23,571 nucleotides of DNA from Blastococcus sp. Its GTDB lineage: Bacteria; Actinomycetota; Actinomycetes; Mycobacteriales; Geodermatophilaceae. The stretch lies in NCBI GenBank assembly GCA_025963345.1, contig JAOPUS010000296.1, forward strand, positions 1 through 23,571, read 5' to 3'. A program made the position numbers and the translations under genes. The notes beneath the pieces were generated by a model, which was not told the DNA's origin, ran no database searches, and saw nothing but the letters and a program-made list of their open reading frames with translations. Positions 1-6,955 of the stretch are shown piece by piece (position 1 is the first letter of the stretch; every line of letters begins with the position of its first letter).

Positions 1-45
1 CTGGACCAGATCGGTGGCACCGGCGAGCTCAACCCGGGGCTCTGA
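1..45 (+). CDS. C-terminal end of an unidentified protein (partial)
   Basis: The first 45 bases read in frame 1 as LDQIGGTGELNPGL and then a TGA stop at 43-45. The rest of the gene lies before the window. Fourteen residues are too few to assign a family. The hairpin just downstream fits a gene end here. Confidence 0.5.
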   Translation: MDQIGGTGELNPGL

Positions 46-48
46 CCC

Positions 49-72
49 CGGCCACAATGGCTGTTTGGCCAT
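49..72. terminator. Hairpin between convergent genes, sharing a 13-base motif with 23204-23216
   Basis: The arms ATGGC (57-61) and GCCAT (68-72) enclose a six-base loop. The block CGGCCACAATGGC (49-61) recurs exactly at 23204-23216, inside the hairpin after the histidine kinase gene. It lies 4 bases after a stop codon and abuts the stop of the minus-strand MFS remnant, so a two-way terminator is plausible. There is no strong U-tract, so its strength is uncertain. Confidence 0.4.
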
Positions 73-743
73 CAGCGGACGGAGCGGATCCGCCCCACCG
101 ACAACGCGCCGAGCACGGTGAACACCCCGGCGACGAACACCCGTCGCCGGCGGGTGCGGTCGGAGAGCACTCCCCCGCCCCAGGTCGCCGCCACAGTGGC
201 CACCAGGTGGACGAGCGTGAGGATCAGCAACGAGCCCTCGGGGTCGCCCACCCGCAGCCCGTCGGTGAGGAAGTACAGGAAATCGGTCGTCCCGAGCGCA
301 TTGCCCAGGTTGACCAGCAGCCGGCCGGTGGCGTGGGGTTCGGCCTCCCGGGTACGCGCCCAGGGCAGCGCGGCGACGACGAGCGGCACGTCGTCGGCGA
401 TCGTCGCGGTCAACCCGGCCATCGCCGCGTACATGCCGAGCTGGGCCACCAGCTACCAGCCACGCGCCGGCGGCCCCCCGACTGCGCGTGCGGTCGCACA
501 GCGCACCGAACATCGGCAGCGCCACGAGCGCGGCGAGGCCGGCGAGTCCGTTGACGAGCCCGAGGTCGCGCACCTTGTGCGCCGTCGACGTCGGCCAGTT
601 GCAGCGGCTGCAGCTGGGTCGGTGCGAGTGGGGCACAGCCCCAGCCAGATCAGCGCGAACCGCACCGTCCAGGCGCGGCCCACGGGCACGGTCGGGACGT
701 CGTCCGCGGCCCGGACGTCCGCCGCGGGCGGGGATGCCTCCAT
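72..743 (-). pseudogene. Decayed MFS transporter (frameshifted and internally deleted)
   Basis: An ATG at 743-741 follows the stop of the upstream oxidoreductase gene by one base, so this was the second gene of that operon. The N-terminal frame gives WTVRFALIWLGL, a typical MFS first helix. The sequence then changes frame near 620-640. A second stretch gives VRDLGLVNGLAGLAALVALP and GALCDRTRSR, matching the helix 2 and loop 2-3 region of MFS proteins. Near 450 it shifts again to a third frame, open down to the TGA at 74-72, with YFLTDGL and GGVLSDRTRRRRVFV of a second MFS half. Only about 220 codons remain of the usual 400 or more, so sequence is missing as well as shifted. No intact membrane protein can be made. 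A sequencing error could explain one shift but not the missing length. Confidence 0.75.
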
Positions 744-744
744 C

Positions 745-2085
745 TCAGAGGCGTCCGCCGGCCCGGCCCAGGACGCGGTCCAGGTAGGCGTTGGAGAGGA
801 CGCCTCCGGGATCGAGGCGGTCCCGGAGAGTGACGAACTCCCCGAACCGCGGGTAGCGCGCACGCAGGACCTCGGCGTCGAGACCGTGCAGCTTTCCCCA
901 GTGCGGCCGGCCGCCGACCTCGCCGGCGATGGACTCCAGCGCGGAGAACCAGGGCCCCGGATCCGTTCCCGCGGGAACGTGAGCGGCGATGTAGGCGCTG
1001 TCCCGCCCCGACGCCGTGGACAGCGGGATGTCGTCCGCGGCGGCGATGCGGACCTCCACCGGGAACGCGGCACGCCAGTCGTTGGCCTCGTGGACACGGC
1101 GCAGCTCGGCCAGCACGGCAGCTGCGTCGGCGCGTGAGATCGCGTACTCCATCTCCAGGAAGCGGACCCGGCGGCGGCTGACGAAGACGCGGTGGGACTG
1201 GTCGGTCCAGGTCCGGGCGCCGAGCGCCTTGACCGACATCCGGGCCAGCGGCGGGACCAGCGCGGGCATCCGGCGGCCGGCGGCGACGACGCCCGCGAAG
1301 GCACCGTTGGCGAGGATCTCGTCGTCCCACACGGCCCGCCACCGTGGCAGCGGCGCGAGGCCGTCCTCCAGCGGTACGCGGGTGTTGCACTTCAGCAGGG
1401 TCACGTCGGTGTGGGGGAACCAGTAGAACTCGACGTGATCGGTCGAGTTCATCAGCTCGTCGAAGCCCTCCAGCGCGTCGGTGAGGGTGCCCGGCCCCTC
1501 GACGGCCTGCAGCGCGAAGGCGGGGACTGCCTGCAGCGTCACCGCCGTCACCACCCCGAGCGCCCCCAGCCCGACCCGCGCCGCGGAGAACACGTCCGGA
1601 TGACGGGTGGCGTCGCAGTCGAGCACCGCCCCGTCCGGCGTCACCAGTTGCAGGCCGCGAACCTGCGTGGCCAGCCCCCCGAACTGCGCCCCGGTGCCGT
1701 GTGTCCCCGTCGATAGGGCACCGGCGAGTGTCTGCCGGTCGATGTCCCCGAGGTTGGTGAGCGACCAGCCGTGCCGCACGAGTTCGGCGTTCAGCCGGTA
1801 CAGCGGAATGCCCGCGCCGACGGTGATCAACCCGTCGTCGCTCACCTCGCCGACTCCCGCCAGGCCGGCACAGGCCAGCTGGATGTCCTCCGGTCGGCCG
1901 ATCCCGGTGAAGGAGTGCCCGCTGCCGATCGGCCGCACCCGGCGCCCGGCCGCCGCGGCGGCGGTGAGGACGGAGGCGACCTCATCGGTCGAACCGGGCT
2001 GCACGACCTCGGTGTCGGTGCGCTCGTTGCCGGCCCAGTTACGCCAGCGCGTGCGGTTCCCCGAGGGCGCCGGAGCTTCCGTCAC
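745..2085 (-). CDS. FAD-linked aldonolactone oxidase-like protein (D-arabinono-1,4-lactone / L-gulonolactone oxidase family)
   Basis: The 446-aa protein has the two domains of VAO-type sugar-acid oxidases. The FAD_binding_4 part covers about residues 25-190, with GSGHSFTGI at 54-62; the His of this motif carries covalent 8-alpha-histidyl FAD in characterised relatives such as Streptomyces alditol oxidase. A second flavin-domain motif, STGTHGTG, follows near 125-132. The C-terminal ALO part carries the HWGK signature at 395-398 and ends in DPGGVLSNAYLDRVLG, as is usual. The family oxidises aldonolactones or alditols with O2 or another acceptor; the substrate here is unknown. The GTG start at 2085 is chosen because AAGGAGG lies 5 bases upstream and the open frame above it is shadow-like. 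The gene is divergent from the PLP gene at 2190, and the MFS remnant follows one base after its stop. Confidence 0.88.
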   Translation of the reverse strand: MTEAPAPSGNRTRWRNWAGNERTDTEVVQPGSTDEVASVLTAAAAAGRRVRPIGSGHSFTGIGRPEDIQLACAGLAGVGEVSDDGLITVGAGIPLYRLNAELVRHGWSLTNLGDIDRQTLAGALSTGTHGTGAQFGGLATQVRGLQLVTPDGAVLDCDATRHPDVFSAARVGLGALGVVTAVTLQAVPAFALQAVEGPGTLTDALEGFDELMNSTDHVEFYWFPHTDVTLLKCNTRVPLEDGLAPLPRWRAVWDDEILANGAFAGVVAAGRRMPALVPPLARMSVKALGARTWTDQSHRVFVSRRRVRFLEMEYAISRADAAAVLAELRRVHEANDWRAAFPVEVRIAAADDIPLSTASGRDSAYIAAHVPAGTDPGPWFSALESIAGEVGGRPHWGKLHGLDAEVLRARYPRFGEFVTLRDRLDPGGVLSNAYLDRVLGRAGGRL

Positions 2086-2189
2086 GCAGGCCTCCTTCGT
2101 CGGTCCGCTCGCACTCTGCTGCCCCCGAGTGGGCTGGTCAACGGATGTGCCGGGTTGACCCGCCGCGCTCGTGACCGGCAGGGTGCGCC

Positions 2190-3422
2190 GTGATGAGCGT
2201 CCCCGAGTCCGAGGTCGACGGCGAGCGCCATCGGGCTCGGCTGGACGACGCGACCGCCGACCTCGACCCACCCCTGGCCGTGCTCGACCTGGACGCCCTC
2301 GACGCAAACGCAGCCGACCTGGTCCGCCGGGCTGCGGGCAAGCCGATCCGGGTGGCCAGCAAGTCGGTGCGCAACCGCGGGGTGCTGCGCCGGGTGCTCG
2401 CGCGGCCGGGCTTCGCCGGCGTCCTGGCTTACTCGCTGCCCGAGGGGCTGTGGCTCAGCAGCGGTGACGATCCGGTCAGCACCGACGTCGTCGTCGGGTA
2501 CCCGTCGGCCGACCGGTCGGCGCTGCGGCGACTGGCGGCCGACGAGACCGTGGCCGCGCGGGTGACCCTGATGGTCGACTCGGCCGAGCAGCTCGATCTC
2601 GTCGACGATGTCGTCCCCCCTGACCGGCGGGCGACGCTGCGGATCTGCCTGGACGTCGACGCCTCCCTCAGGGCCGCCGGGGGACGGGTGCACGTCGGGG
2701 TCCGCCGCTCCCCCGTGCACTCAGCCGCCGAGGCCGTCGCCCTCGCCCGGCAGGTGACGAAGCGGCCGGGCTTCGCGCTGGTCGGGCTCATGGCCTACGA
2801 GGCGCAGATCGCCGGTGTGCAGGACGCCCCCGCGCACCGGCCGCTGCGCGGCCTCGCCGTCCGGGGGATGCAGAAGGTGTCGGCGCGCGAGCTGGCCGGC
2901 CGCCGGGCCGAGGTCGTCGCCGCCGTCTCGGCCGTCGCCCCGCTGGAGTTCGTCAATGGCGGCGGGACCGGCAGCGTCGAGCGGACAGCGGCCGAGGACG
3001 CCGTCACCGAGGTCGCTGCGGGGTCGGGGCTGTACTGCCCGGTGCTCTTCGACGGGTACCGGGCGTTCGCGGCCCGGCCGGCGACGTTCTTCGCCGTCGC
3101 GGTCACGCGCATCCCCGTCCCCGGAACGGTCACCGTGGCAGGAGGCGGCTGGAGCGCCTCGGGGCCGCCGGGCAGCGACCGGCTGCCCGTGCCGACCTGT
3201 CCGGCCGGGCTCTCCTGGCTGCCCACCGAGGGGACCGGAGAGGTGCAGACCCCACTGCGTGGCCCCGGGACGGCGACGCTGCAGGTGGGCGACCGGGTCT
3301 GGTTCCGGCACGCGAAGGCCGGCGAGATCTGCGAGCACGTGAACGAGCTGCACACGCTGGCCGGCGACCGGCTGACCGGCGCGCTGCCGACCTACCGCGG
3401 CGAGGGCCGGGCCTTCGGCTGA
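2190..3422 (+). CDS. PLP-dependent amino-acid deaminase/aldolase-like protein (alanine racemase N-terminal fold, D-threonine aldolase/D-serine dehydratase type)
   Basis: The 410-aa product has an N-terminal alanine-racemase-type PLP barrel. The likely Schiff-base lysine is K58 in IRVASKSVRN, right after the first strand LAVLDLDALDANA. A glycine-rich phosphate-binding turn FVNGGGTGSVE follows in mid-protein. The C-terminal beta domain ends with WFRHAKAGEICEHVNELH, where His and Cys in other DSD1/D-threonine-aldolase members bind a metal. Expected chemistry is cleavage or deamination of a D-hydroxy amino acid; the substrate is not predictable. GTG at 2190 is followed directly by ATG at 2193, and either could start, with AGGG about 6 bases upstream. 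It is divergently paired with an aldonolactone-oxidase-like gene, a pairing I recall from other actinobacteria. Confidence 0.85.
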   Translation: MMSVPESEVDGERHRARLDDATADLDPPLAVLDLDALDANAADLVRRAAGKPIRVASKSVRNRGVLRRVLARPGFAGVLAYSLPEGLWLSSGDDPVSTDVVVGYPSADRSALRRLAADETVAARVTLMVDSAEQLDLVDDVVPPDRRATLRICLDVDASLRAAGGRVHVGVRRSPVHSAAEAVALARQVTKRPGFALVGLMAYEAQIAGVQDAPAHRPLRGLAVRGMQKVSARELAGRRAEVVAAVSAVAPLEFVNGGGTGSVERTAAEDAVTEVAAGSGLYCPVLFDGYRAFAARPATFFAVAVTRIPVPGTVTVAGGGWSASGPPGSDRLPVPTCPAGLSWLPTEGTGEVQTPLRGPGTATLQVGDRVWFRHAKAGEICEHVNELHTLAGDRLTGALPTYRGEGRAFG

Positions 3423-3510
3423 GGCGATGACGACGACGACCATCAGCGGGTGCTCGTGGGGCCGATCGGGAGCCGCAACCCCGTGTCGCCTTCGACGTCC
3501 GGGCGACTCG

Positions 3511-3554
3511 TGGCAACACGCATACGGTCCCGTCCCGTCCGTATCTGCGTGCCA
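3511..3554. repeat. Imperfect inverted repeat, possible terminator
   Basis: The outer arms TGGCA (3511-3515) and TGCCA (3550-3554) and the inner arms ATACGG (3522-3527) and CCGTAT (about 3539-3544) can pair with small bulges, giving a long hairpin roughly 90 bases after the stop of the PLP gene. It could end that transcript. No U-tract follows. Confidence 0.35.
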
Positions 3555-3740
3555 TCCCGAGGAGCGAACGTGACCCAGGCCGCCCCGGGCCCGTACCTGG
3601 CGTACGGGCGCCGTCCGTTCCGCCGTCGTACGGCCCACCCCCGTTCTGGAGAGGCCGGCGGCGCCGTCTTGGCGGCCCGCGTCGTCGCGCAGGTCGGTGG
3701 AGGGCGACCAGTTGACCGCCGCGTTGTCCACGTAACGAGG

Positions 3741-3758
3741 CGAGGGGCCGGCCCCTCG
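3741..3758. repeat. 18-bp perfect palindrome
   Basis: CGAGGGGCCGGCCCCTCG reads identically on both strands. It lies between convergent genes, so it may be a GC-rich terminator stem for the ABC-F transcript or a protein-binding site. It sits 15 bases before the AGTTGATCATCG inverted repeat. Confidence 0.45.
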
Positions 3759-3772
3759 GCTGACGCTTCCCG

Positions 3773-3846
3773 AGTTGATCATCGACTGCGTGCACGGGAC
3801 ACGGCCGGACACGCCGTGGAAGCGGACAGGCATCCGATGATCAACT
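3773..3846. repeat. 12-bp perfect inverted repeat flanking a 50-base spacer
   Basis: AGTTGATCATCG at 3773-3784 and CGATGATCAACT at 3835-3846 are exact reverse complements. The arms are AT-rich against a very GC-rich background. The 74-base unit encodes nothing obvious, and the spacer contains the imperfect direct repeat GGACACGGCC/GGACACGCCG. The architecture suits a small non-autonomous repeat (MITE- or REP-like) or a long-stem terminator after the ABC-F gene. Copy number elsewhere cannot be judged here. Confidence 0.5.
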
Positions 3847-3859
3847 TCAAGAGGCGAGC

Positions 3860-5479
3860 TCAGCGGGCGCGCTGGACCCGCGTCTCGTCGAATACCGGCT
3901 CGGCCGACTCGTAGACCTGCCCGTCGGCGCCGAACACCAGGAACCGGTCGAACGAGCGGGCGAACCAGCGGTCGTGGGTGACCGCCAGGACCGTGCCGTC
4001 GAACGCGCCCAGCGCCTCCTCCAGCGCCTCCGCCGACAGGACGTCGAGGTTGTCGGTCGGCTCGTCGAGCAGCAGCAGGGTGGCGCCGGACAGCTCCAGC
4101 AACAGGATCTGGAACCGCGCCTGCTGGCCGCCCGAAAGAGTCCTGAACATCTGGTCGCCCTGGTCGGCCAGCCCGTACCTGCGCAGCGCCGCCATCGCCC
4201 GGCCGCGGTCGACCCCGGGGCGCCCGGGCTCGCCGTGCCAGAGGAGGTCGACCGGTGTCCGGTCCTGCCACTCGGGGTGGGCGTGGGTCTGGGCGAAGAA
4301 CCCGGGGACGACGCGGGCTCCGAGGCGCCCCTCCCCCGTGTGGTTCACGTGCTGCCCAGCGAGCAGCCGCAGGAAGTGGGACTTGCCCGCCCCGTTGGCC
4401 CCGAGGACCGCGACCCGGTCGCCGTACCAGACCTCCAGGTCGAACGGCTTCATCAAGCCGGTCAGCTCCAGTTGCTCCGCCATGACAGCGCGCACGCCGG
4501 TGCGCCCGCCGCGCAGCCGCATCGCCACCTTCTGCTCCGGCGGTCGTTCCGGCGGCGGGCCGGCCGCCTCGAACTTCGCCAGCCGCGTCTGCATCGCGTG
4601 GTAGCGGTTGGCCATGTCCGGCGAGTTGGCCGCCTGCTGCTGCAGGGTTCGCACGAGGTCGATCAGCCGCTGGTGCTCCTCGTCCCAGCGGCGGCGCAGC
4701 TCGGCCAGCCGCTCGTGCCGCGCCGTCCGGGCCGCGTGGTAGCTGACGAAGCCCCCGCCGTGCACCCACGCCGTCCCACCTTCGACGGTGACCACACGGT
4801 CGGCGACGCGGGCGAGCAACTCGCGGTCGTGGCTGACGAACAGCACGGTCTTGCGGGTCTCGAGCAACCGTTCCTCGAGCCACCTCTTGCCGGGGACGTC
4901 GAGATAGTTGTCCGGCTCGTCGAGCAAGAGAACCTGATCGGGTCCGCGGAGCAGCGCCTCGAGCGCGAGCCGCTTCTGCTCGCCGCCCGACAGGGTCGAC
5001 AGCTCGCGGTACTTGCAGCGCTCGTAGGGCACACCCAGGGCGGCGACGCACACGGTGTCCCAGGTGACCTCCGCGTCATAGCCACCGACGTCGCCCCAGT
5101 GGGCGAGCGCGTGGGCGTAGGCCATCTGCGCCCGCTCGTCGTCGATCTCCATGAGCGCGAGCTCGGCGGCCTCGACCGCGTCCCACGCCTCGCTGACGGC
5201 GGGCGGGGAGAGGTCCACGAGGAAGCGCTGGACGTTGGTGTCGTCGCGGACCGAGCCGATGAACTGCCGCATGACCCCGAGCCCGCCGGTACGCGCGACC
5301 GCCCCGGCCTCCGGGACGAGGTCGCCGGCGATGATCCGCAGCAGCGTCGTCTTGCCGGCCCCGTTCTCGCCCACCAGCGCCGCGCGGGCGCCCTCACCGA
5401 TCCGGAACGAGACGTCGTCCAGGAGCACCCGCCCGTCCGGAAGGGTGTGCCTGACCCCGCTCACATCGACGTAGCCCAC
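3860..5479 (-). CDS. ABC-F family tandem ATPase
   Basis: This 539-aa soluble protein has two ATP-binding cassettes and no membrane segments, the mark of ABC-F proteins that act on ribosomes rather than as transporters. The first cassette has Walker A GENGAGKTT at 38-46, signature LSGGEQKRLALEALL and Walker B QVLLLDEPDNYLD. A charged linker follows, around 240-340, containing RRRWDEEHQRLIDLVRTLQQ. The second cassette has GANGAGKSH at about 360-368, LSGGQQ near 448 and LLLLDEPTDNLD near 468-479. The His after GKS in the second Walker A is unusual for P-loops in general. The GTG at 5479 begins the canonical VGYVDVSGVRHTLPDG; the frame stays open upstream but is not protein-like. The ribosome site is weak. 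Function could be translation-factor-like or antibiotic resistance; sequence alone does not decide. Confidence 0.85.
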   Translation of the reverse strand: MGYVDVSGVRHTLPDGRVLLDDVSFRIGEGARAALVGENGAGKTTLLRIIAGDLVPEAGAVARTGGLGVMRQFIGSVRDDTNVQRFLVDLSPPAVSEAWDAVEAAELALMEIDDERAQMAYAHALAHWGDVGGYDAEVTWDTVCVAALGVPYERCKYRELSTLSGGEQKRLALEALLRGPDQVLLLDEPDNYLDVPGKRWLEERLLETRKTVLFVSHDRELLARVADRVVTVEGGTAWVHGGGFVSYHAARTARHERLAELRRRWDEEHQRLIDLVRTLQQQAANSPDMANRYHAMQTRLAKFEAAGPPPERPPEQKVAMRLRGGRTGVRAVMAEQLELTGLMKPFDLEVWYGDRVAVLGANGAGKSHFLRLLAGQHVNHTGEGRLGARVVPGFFAQTHAHPEWQDRTPVDLLWHGEPGRPGVDRGRAMAALRRYGLADQGDQMFRTLSGGQQARFQILLLELSGATLLLLDEPTDNLDVLSAEALEEALGAFDGTVLAVTHDRWFARSFDRFLVFGADGQVYESAEPVFDETRVQRAR

Positions 5480-5522
5480 CGCGCCATCATCCGGGACGCG
5501 GTAACCGGGTTGCCCCCGCGGC

Positions 5523-5732
5523 TCAGGGCAGGGAGACCCGGAGCCGCTGGCGGGCCAGCCGCTCGACCAGTTCCGGAAGTGCATCGGCGGGCGAACCCCG
5601 GAGGTCCTCGCGGCAGGTGCGGACCACCAGCACGATCGATCGTGGGCTCAGCTCCGGGAATTCCACGGCCAGGCGGGTCGAGGCGGAACGGACGGACAGA
5701 TCGGGGACGGTGGGCAGAACAGCCAACGCCAT
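5523..5732 (-). CDS. Small protein (69 aa), possibly a three-helix-bundle type
   Basis: The ORF begins MALAVLPTVPDLSVRSASTR and ends RLARQRLRVSLP. ATG 5732 is chosen because AAGGA lies about 8 bases upstream, although the frame is open further up. The pattern of a short variable head, then helix (SVRSASTRLAVEFPE), helix (SPRSIVLVVRTCREDLRG) and helix (ADALPELVERLARQRLR) resembles small actinobacterial proteins annotated as having a three-helix-bundle dimerisation domain. I infer that from layout, not from a search. It lies 43 bases upstream of the ABC-F gene and is divergent from the phosphoribosyltransferase, with DevR-like boxes between them. Function unknown. Confidence 0.6.
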   Translation of the reverse strand: MALAVLPTVPDLSVRSASTRLAVEFPELSPRSIVLVVRTCREDLRGSPADALPELVERLARQRLRVSLP

Positions 5733-5825
5733 GGACGATCCTTCGGTGCGCGTGCCGCCGGGGCGGCAAGGGTGGCGGTGGTCTCCGCCGACGAACACCA
5801 TCACCGCCAGGAGAGCCGTAGGCCA

Positions 5826-5839
5826 GGGACCAAAGTCCC
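5826..5839. promoter_or_regulatory. DevR/DosR-type box in a divergent promoter region
   Basis: GGGACCAAAGTCCC matches the core of the published DosR/DevR consensus GGGACTWWAGTCCC at 13 of 14 positions, with perfect 5-bp dyad arms and the correct 4-base centre. It lies 93 bases before the minus-strand small gene and 145 bases before the phosphoribosyltransferase. DevR/DosR regulates hypoxia and dormancy genes in actinobacteria, and a phosphoribosyltransferase-domain gene (Rv0571c) belongs to the M. tuberculosis regulon. The regulator itself is not in this window. Confidence 0.6.
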
Positions 5840-5898
5840 CACCGCCGCCCACGTCGGCGTGTCCGACCGGTGCACCGGCGGGCTCCGGTGCCCGATCA

Positions 5899-5911
5899 GG
5901 GACCAAGTCCC
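5899..5911. promoter_or_regulatory. Second DevR-like box with a one-base-shorter centre
   Basis: GGGACCAAGTCCC has the same arms GGGAC and GTCCC as the box at 5826 but a 3-base centre. Centre-to-centre distance is about 72 bases, near seven helical turns. A GGGTAC element at 5946-5951 could be the -10 of the phosphoribosyltransferase promoter, placing this box about 50 bases before the start of transcription. The shorter spacing probably weakens binding. A separate 12-bp palindrome, CCGGTGCACCGG, lies between the two boxes at 5867-5878. Confidence 0.45.
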
Positions 5912-5984
5912 CCTGTCGGACCGGCCGCCGGGGGTCGAGCATCCGGGGTACCGGACTCGACGACGACCTCACCGGAGGTGCCCC

Positions 5985-6677
5985 GTGCGGTTCCGCGACC
6001 GGATGGACGCCGGGCGGCTGCTCGCCCGGCGGCTGGAGTCGCTGCGCGGGCAGGACGTCGTCGTGCTCGGGCTGCCGCGGGGCGGCGTCCCCGTCGCAGC
6101 CGAGGCGGCCCGGGCGCTGGGCGCGCCCCTGGACGTCATCGTCGTCCGCAAGGTGGGGGTGCCCTTCCAGCCCGAGCTCGCCATGGCCGCCGTCGGCGAG
6201 GGCGGCGTGGTGGTGGTCAACGACCGTGTCGTCGGACTGGCCCGCGTGGAGCCCGAGGACCTCGAGCGCGCCGAGCGACGGGAGCGGGCGGAGCTGCAGA
6301 GCCGGGTCCGGACCCTCCGCGGGAACCGGCGCCGCATCCCTCTCACCGGGCGGACCGTCGTCGTCGTGGACGACGGGATCGCGACCGGCTCGACCGCCCG
6401 GGCCGCCTGCGCCGTCGCGCGGGCGCTGGGAGCGGCACGCATCGTGTTCGCCGCGCCGGTCTGCGCGCGCGAGGCCGCTCGGCAGCTGGCTGCGGACGTC
6501 GACGAGCTGATCTGCCTGGAGACGCCGCGGGACTTCCGTGCGGTCGGGCAGTTCTACGTCGACTTCCGGCCGACCGAGGACGCCGAGGTGATCGAACTCC
6601 TCGAGCGGGTCGCCCGGTCCACGGCCACGGCCCCGGGGTCGGGTGCCGCAGGCCGCATGAGTCAGGCCCCGGAGTAG
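5985..6677 (+). CDS. Phosphoribosyltransferase-domain protein
   Basis: The 230-aa protein has a type I PRTase fold. GLPRGGVPVAAEAARALGAPLDV near the start is the PRTase N-terminal motif, and VVVVDDGIATGST at 125-137 is the PRPP-binding loop with its acidic pair. RKVGVPFQPELAMAAVGEGG forms the segment between. GTG 5985 is chosen because GGAGG sits six bases upstream and VRFRDRMDAGRLLARRL is the normal family start; the frame above it is open but not protein-like. Related proteins occur in dormancy and stress regulons, usually near universal stress genes, and their true substrate is mostly unknown, so a purine-salvage label would be unsafe. Upstream DevR-like boxes suggest induction by low oxygen. 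Its 3' end overlaps a small antisense ORF by 16 bases. Confidence 0.85.
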   Translation: MRFRDRMDAGRLLARRLESLRGQDVVVLGLPRGGVPVAAEAARALGAPLDVIVVRKVGVPFQPELAMAAVGEGGVVVVNDRVVGLARVEPEDLERAERRERAELQSRVRTLRGNRRRIPLTGRTVVVVDDGIATGSTARAACAVARALGAARIVFAAPVCAREAARQLAADVDELICLETPRDFRAVGQFYVDFRPTEDAEVIELLERVARSTATAPGSGAAGRMSQAPE

Positions 6678-6808
6678 CCGCTCTCCCCGGCCGCGGTGGC
6701 GGCCACGGCGCCGCGGACCAGCACAGTCAGCGCGTCGGTGTCGACCCGGCGCAGCTCCTGCTCGCGGTCACCCGCGGCGGCAGACCAGACGGCGATGTCG
6801 ACGGGCAT
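6662..6808 (-). CDS. Very small hypothetical protein (48 aa)
   Basis: The ORF runs from ATG 6808 to TGA 6664-6662 and begins MPVDIAVWSAAAGDREQELR. AGGAG lies eight bases before the ATG, a good ribosome site. It starts 12 bases after the stop of the 41-aa membrane ORF, so methyltransferase, membrane peptide and this ORF could form one transcript. The tail overlaps the phosphoribosyltransferase stop region by 16 bases on the other strand. No family recognised. Support is positional only, so it may not be expressed. Confidence 0.4.
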   Translation of the reverse strand: MPVDIAVWSAAAGDREQELRRVDTDALTVLVRGAVAATAAGESGYSGA

Positions 6809-6820
6809 GCCGAACTCTCC

Positions 6821-6946
6821 TCAGCCCAACAGGATGGACAGCACCGTGGCCCCCGCGGCCAGCACCATCGCAAAGACGATGATCATCGCGACCACCCGTC
6901 TGCGTCGTGCGGAATCACGTCCGCCGGCACCACCCAACCCCATCAT
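6821..6946 (-). CDS. Small single-pass membrane protein (41 aa)
   Basis: The ORF runs from the double ATG (6946 and 6943) to TGA 6823-6821. The product begins with a polar Gly-rich head MMGLGGAGGRDSARRRR, then one hydrophobic helix VVAMIIVFAMVLAAGATVLS, ending ILLG. The Arg cluster before the helix predicts a cytoplasmic N-terminus. It lies nine bases after the methyltransferase stop, and no clear ribosome site is present, so coupled translation is likely. Chance would rarely give such a clean basic-then-hydrophobic pattern in this GC-rich background. Function unknown. Confidence 0.6.
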   Translation of the reverse strand: MMGLGGAGGRDSARRRRVVAMIIVFAMVLAAGATVLSILLG

Positions 6947-6955
6947 GGCGGCAGG

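Larger units (their letters stand above)
3423..3859. other. Gap of about 440 bases between convergent genes, with inverted repeats and no convincing gene
   Basis: No reading frame here looks like a known protein. The best candidate starts at GTG 3570 behind GAGGAG and runs to 3914 (about 114 aa), but it overlaps the ABC-F gene end, is Arg-rich and resembles an antisense shadow. A minus-strand stretch near 3700-3790 reads SPRYVDNAAVNWSPSTDLRD, less biased than a typical shadow, and might be a remnant of a lost gene. Three inverted repeats are listed separately. The gap is large for this compact window and may be the scar of a lost gene. Confidence 0.45.

Noticed and set aside
3570..3914. GTG-started ORF with GAGGAG, about 114 aa
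   Set aside because: It is Arg-rich, overlaps the ABC-F gene end by 55 bases and has no recognisable family, so I did not list it as a gene despite its good ribosome site.
2721..5051. Very long minus-strand open frame (776 aa) across the PLP gene and ABC-F gene
   Set aside because: It is Arg/Pro/Gly-rich, has no recognisable domain and runs through two well-supported genes in other frames. Such frames are common in very GC-rich DNA.
6870..6900. Palindrome-like CGATGATCATCG similar to the repeat at 3773
   Set aside because: It lies inside the coding sequence of the small membrane protein (Met-Ile-Ile codons) and has no partner arm.
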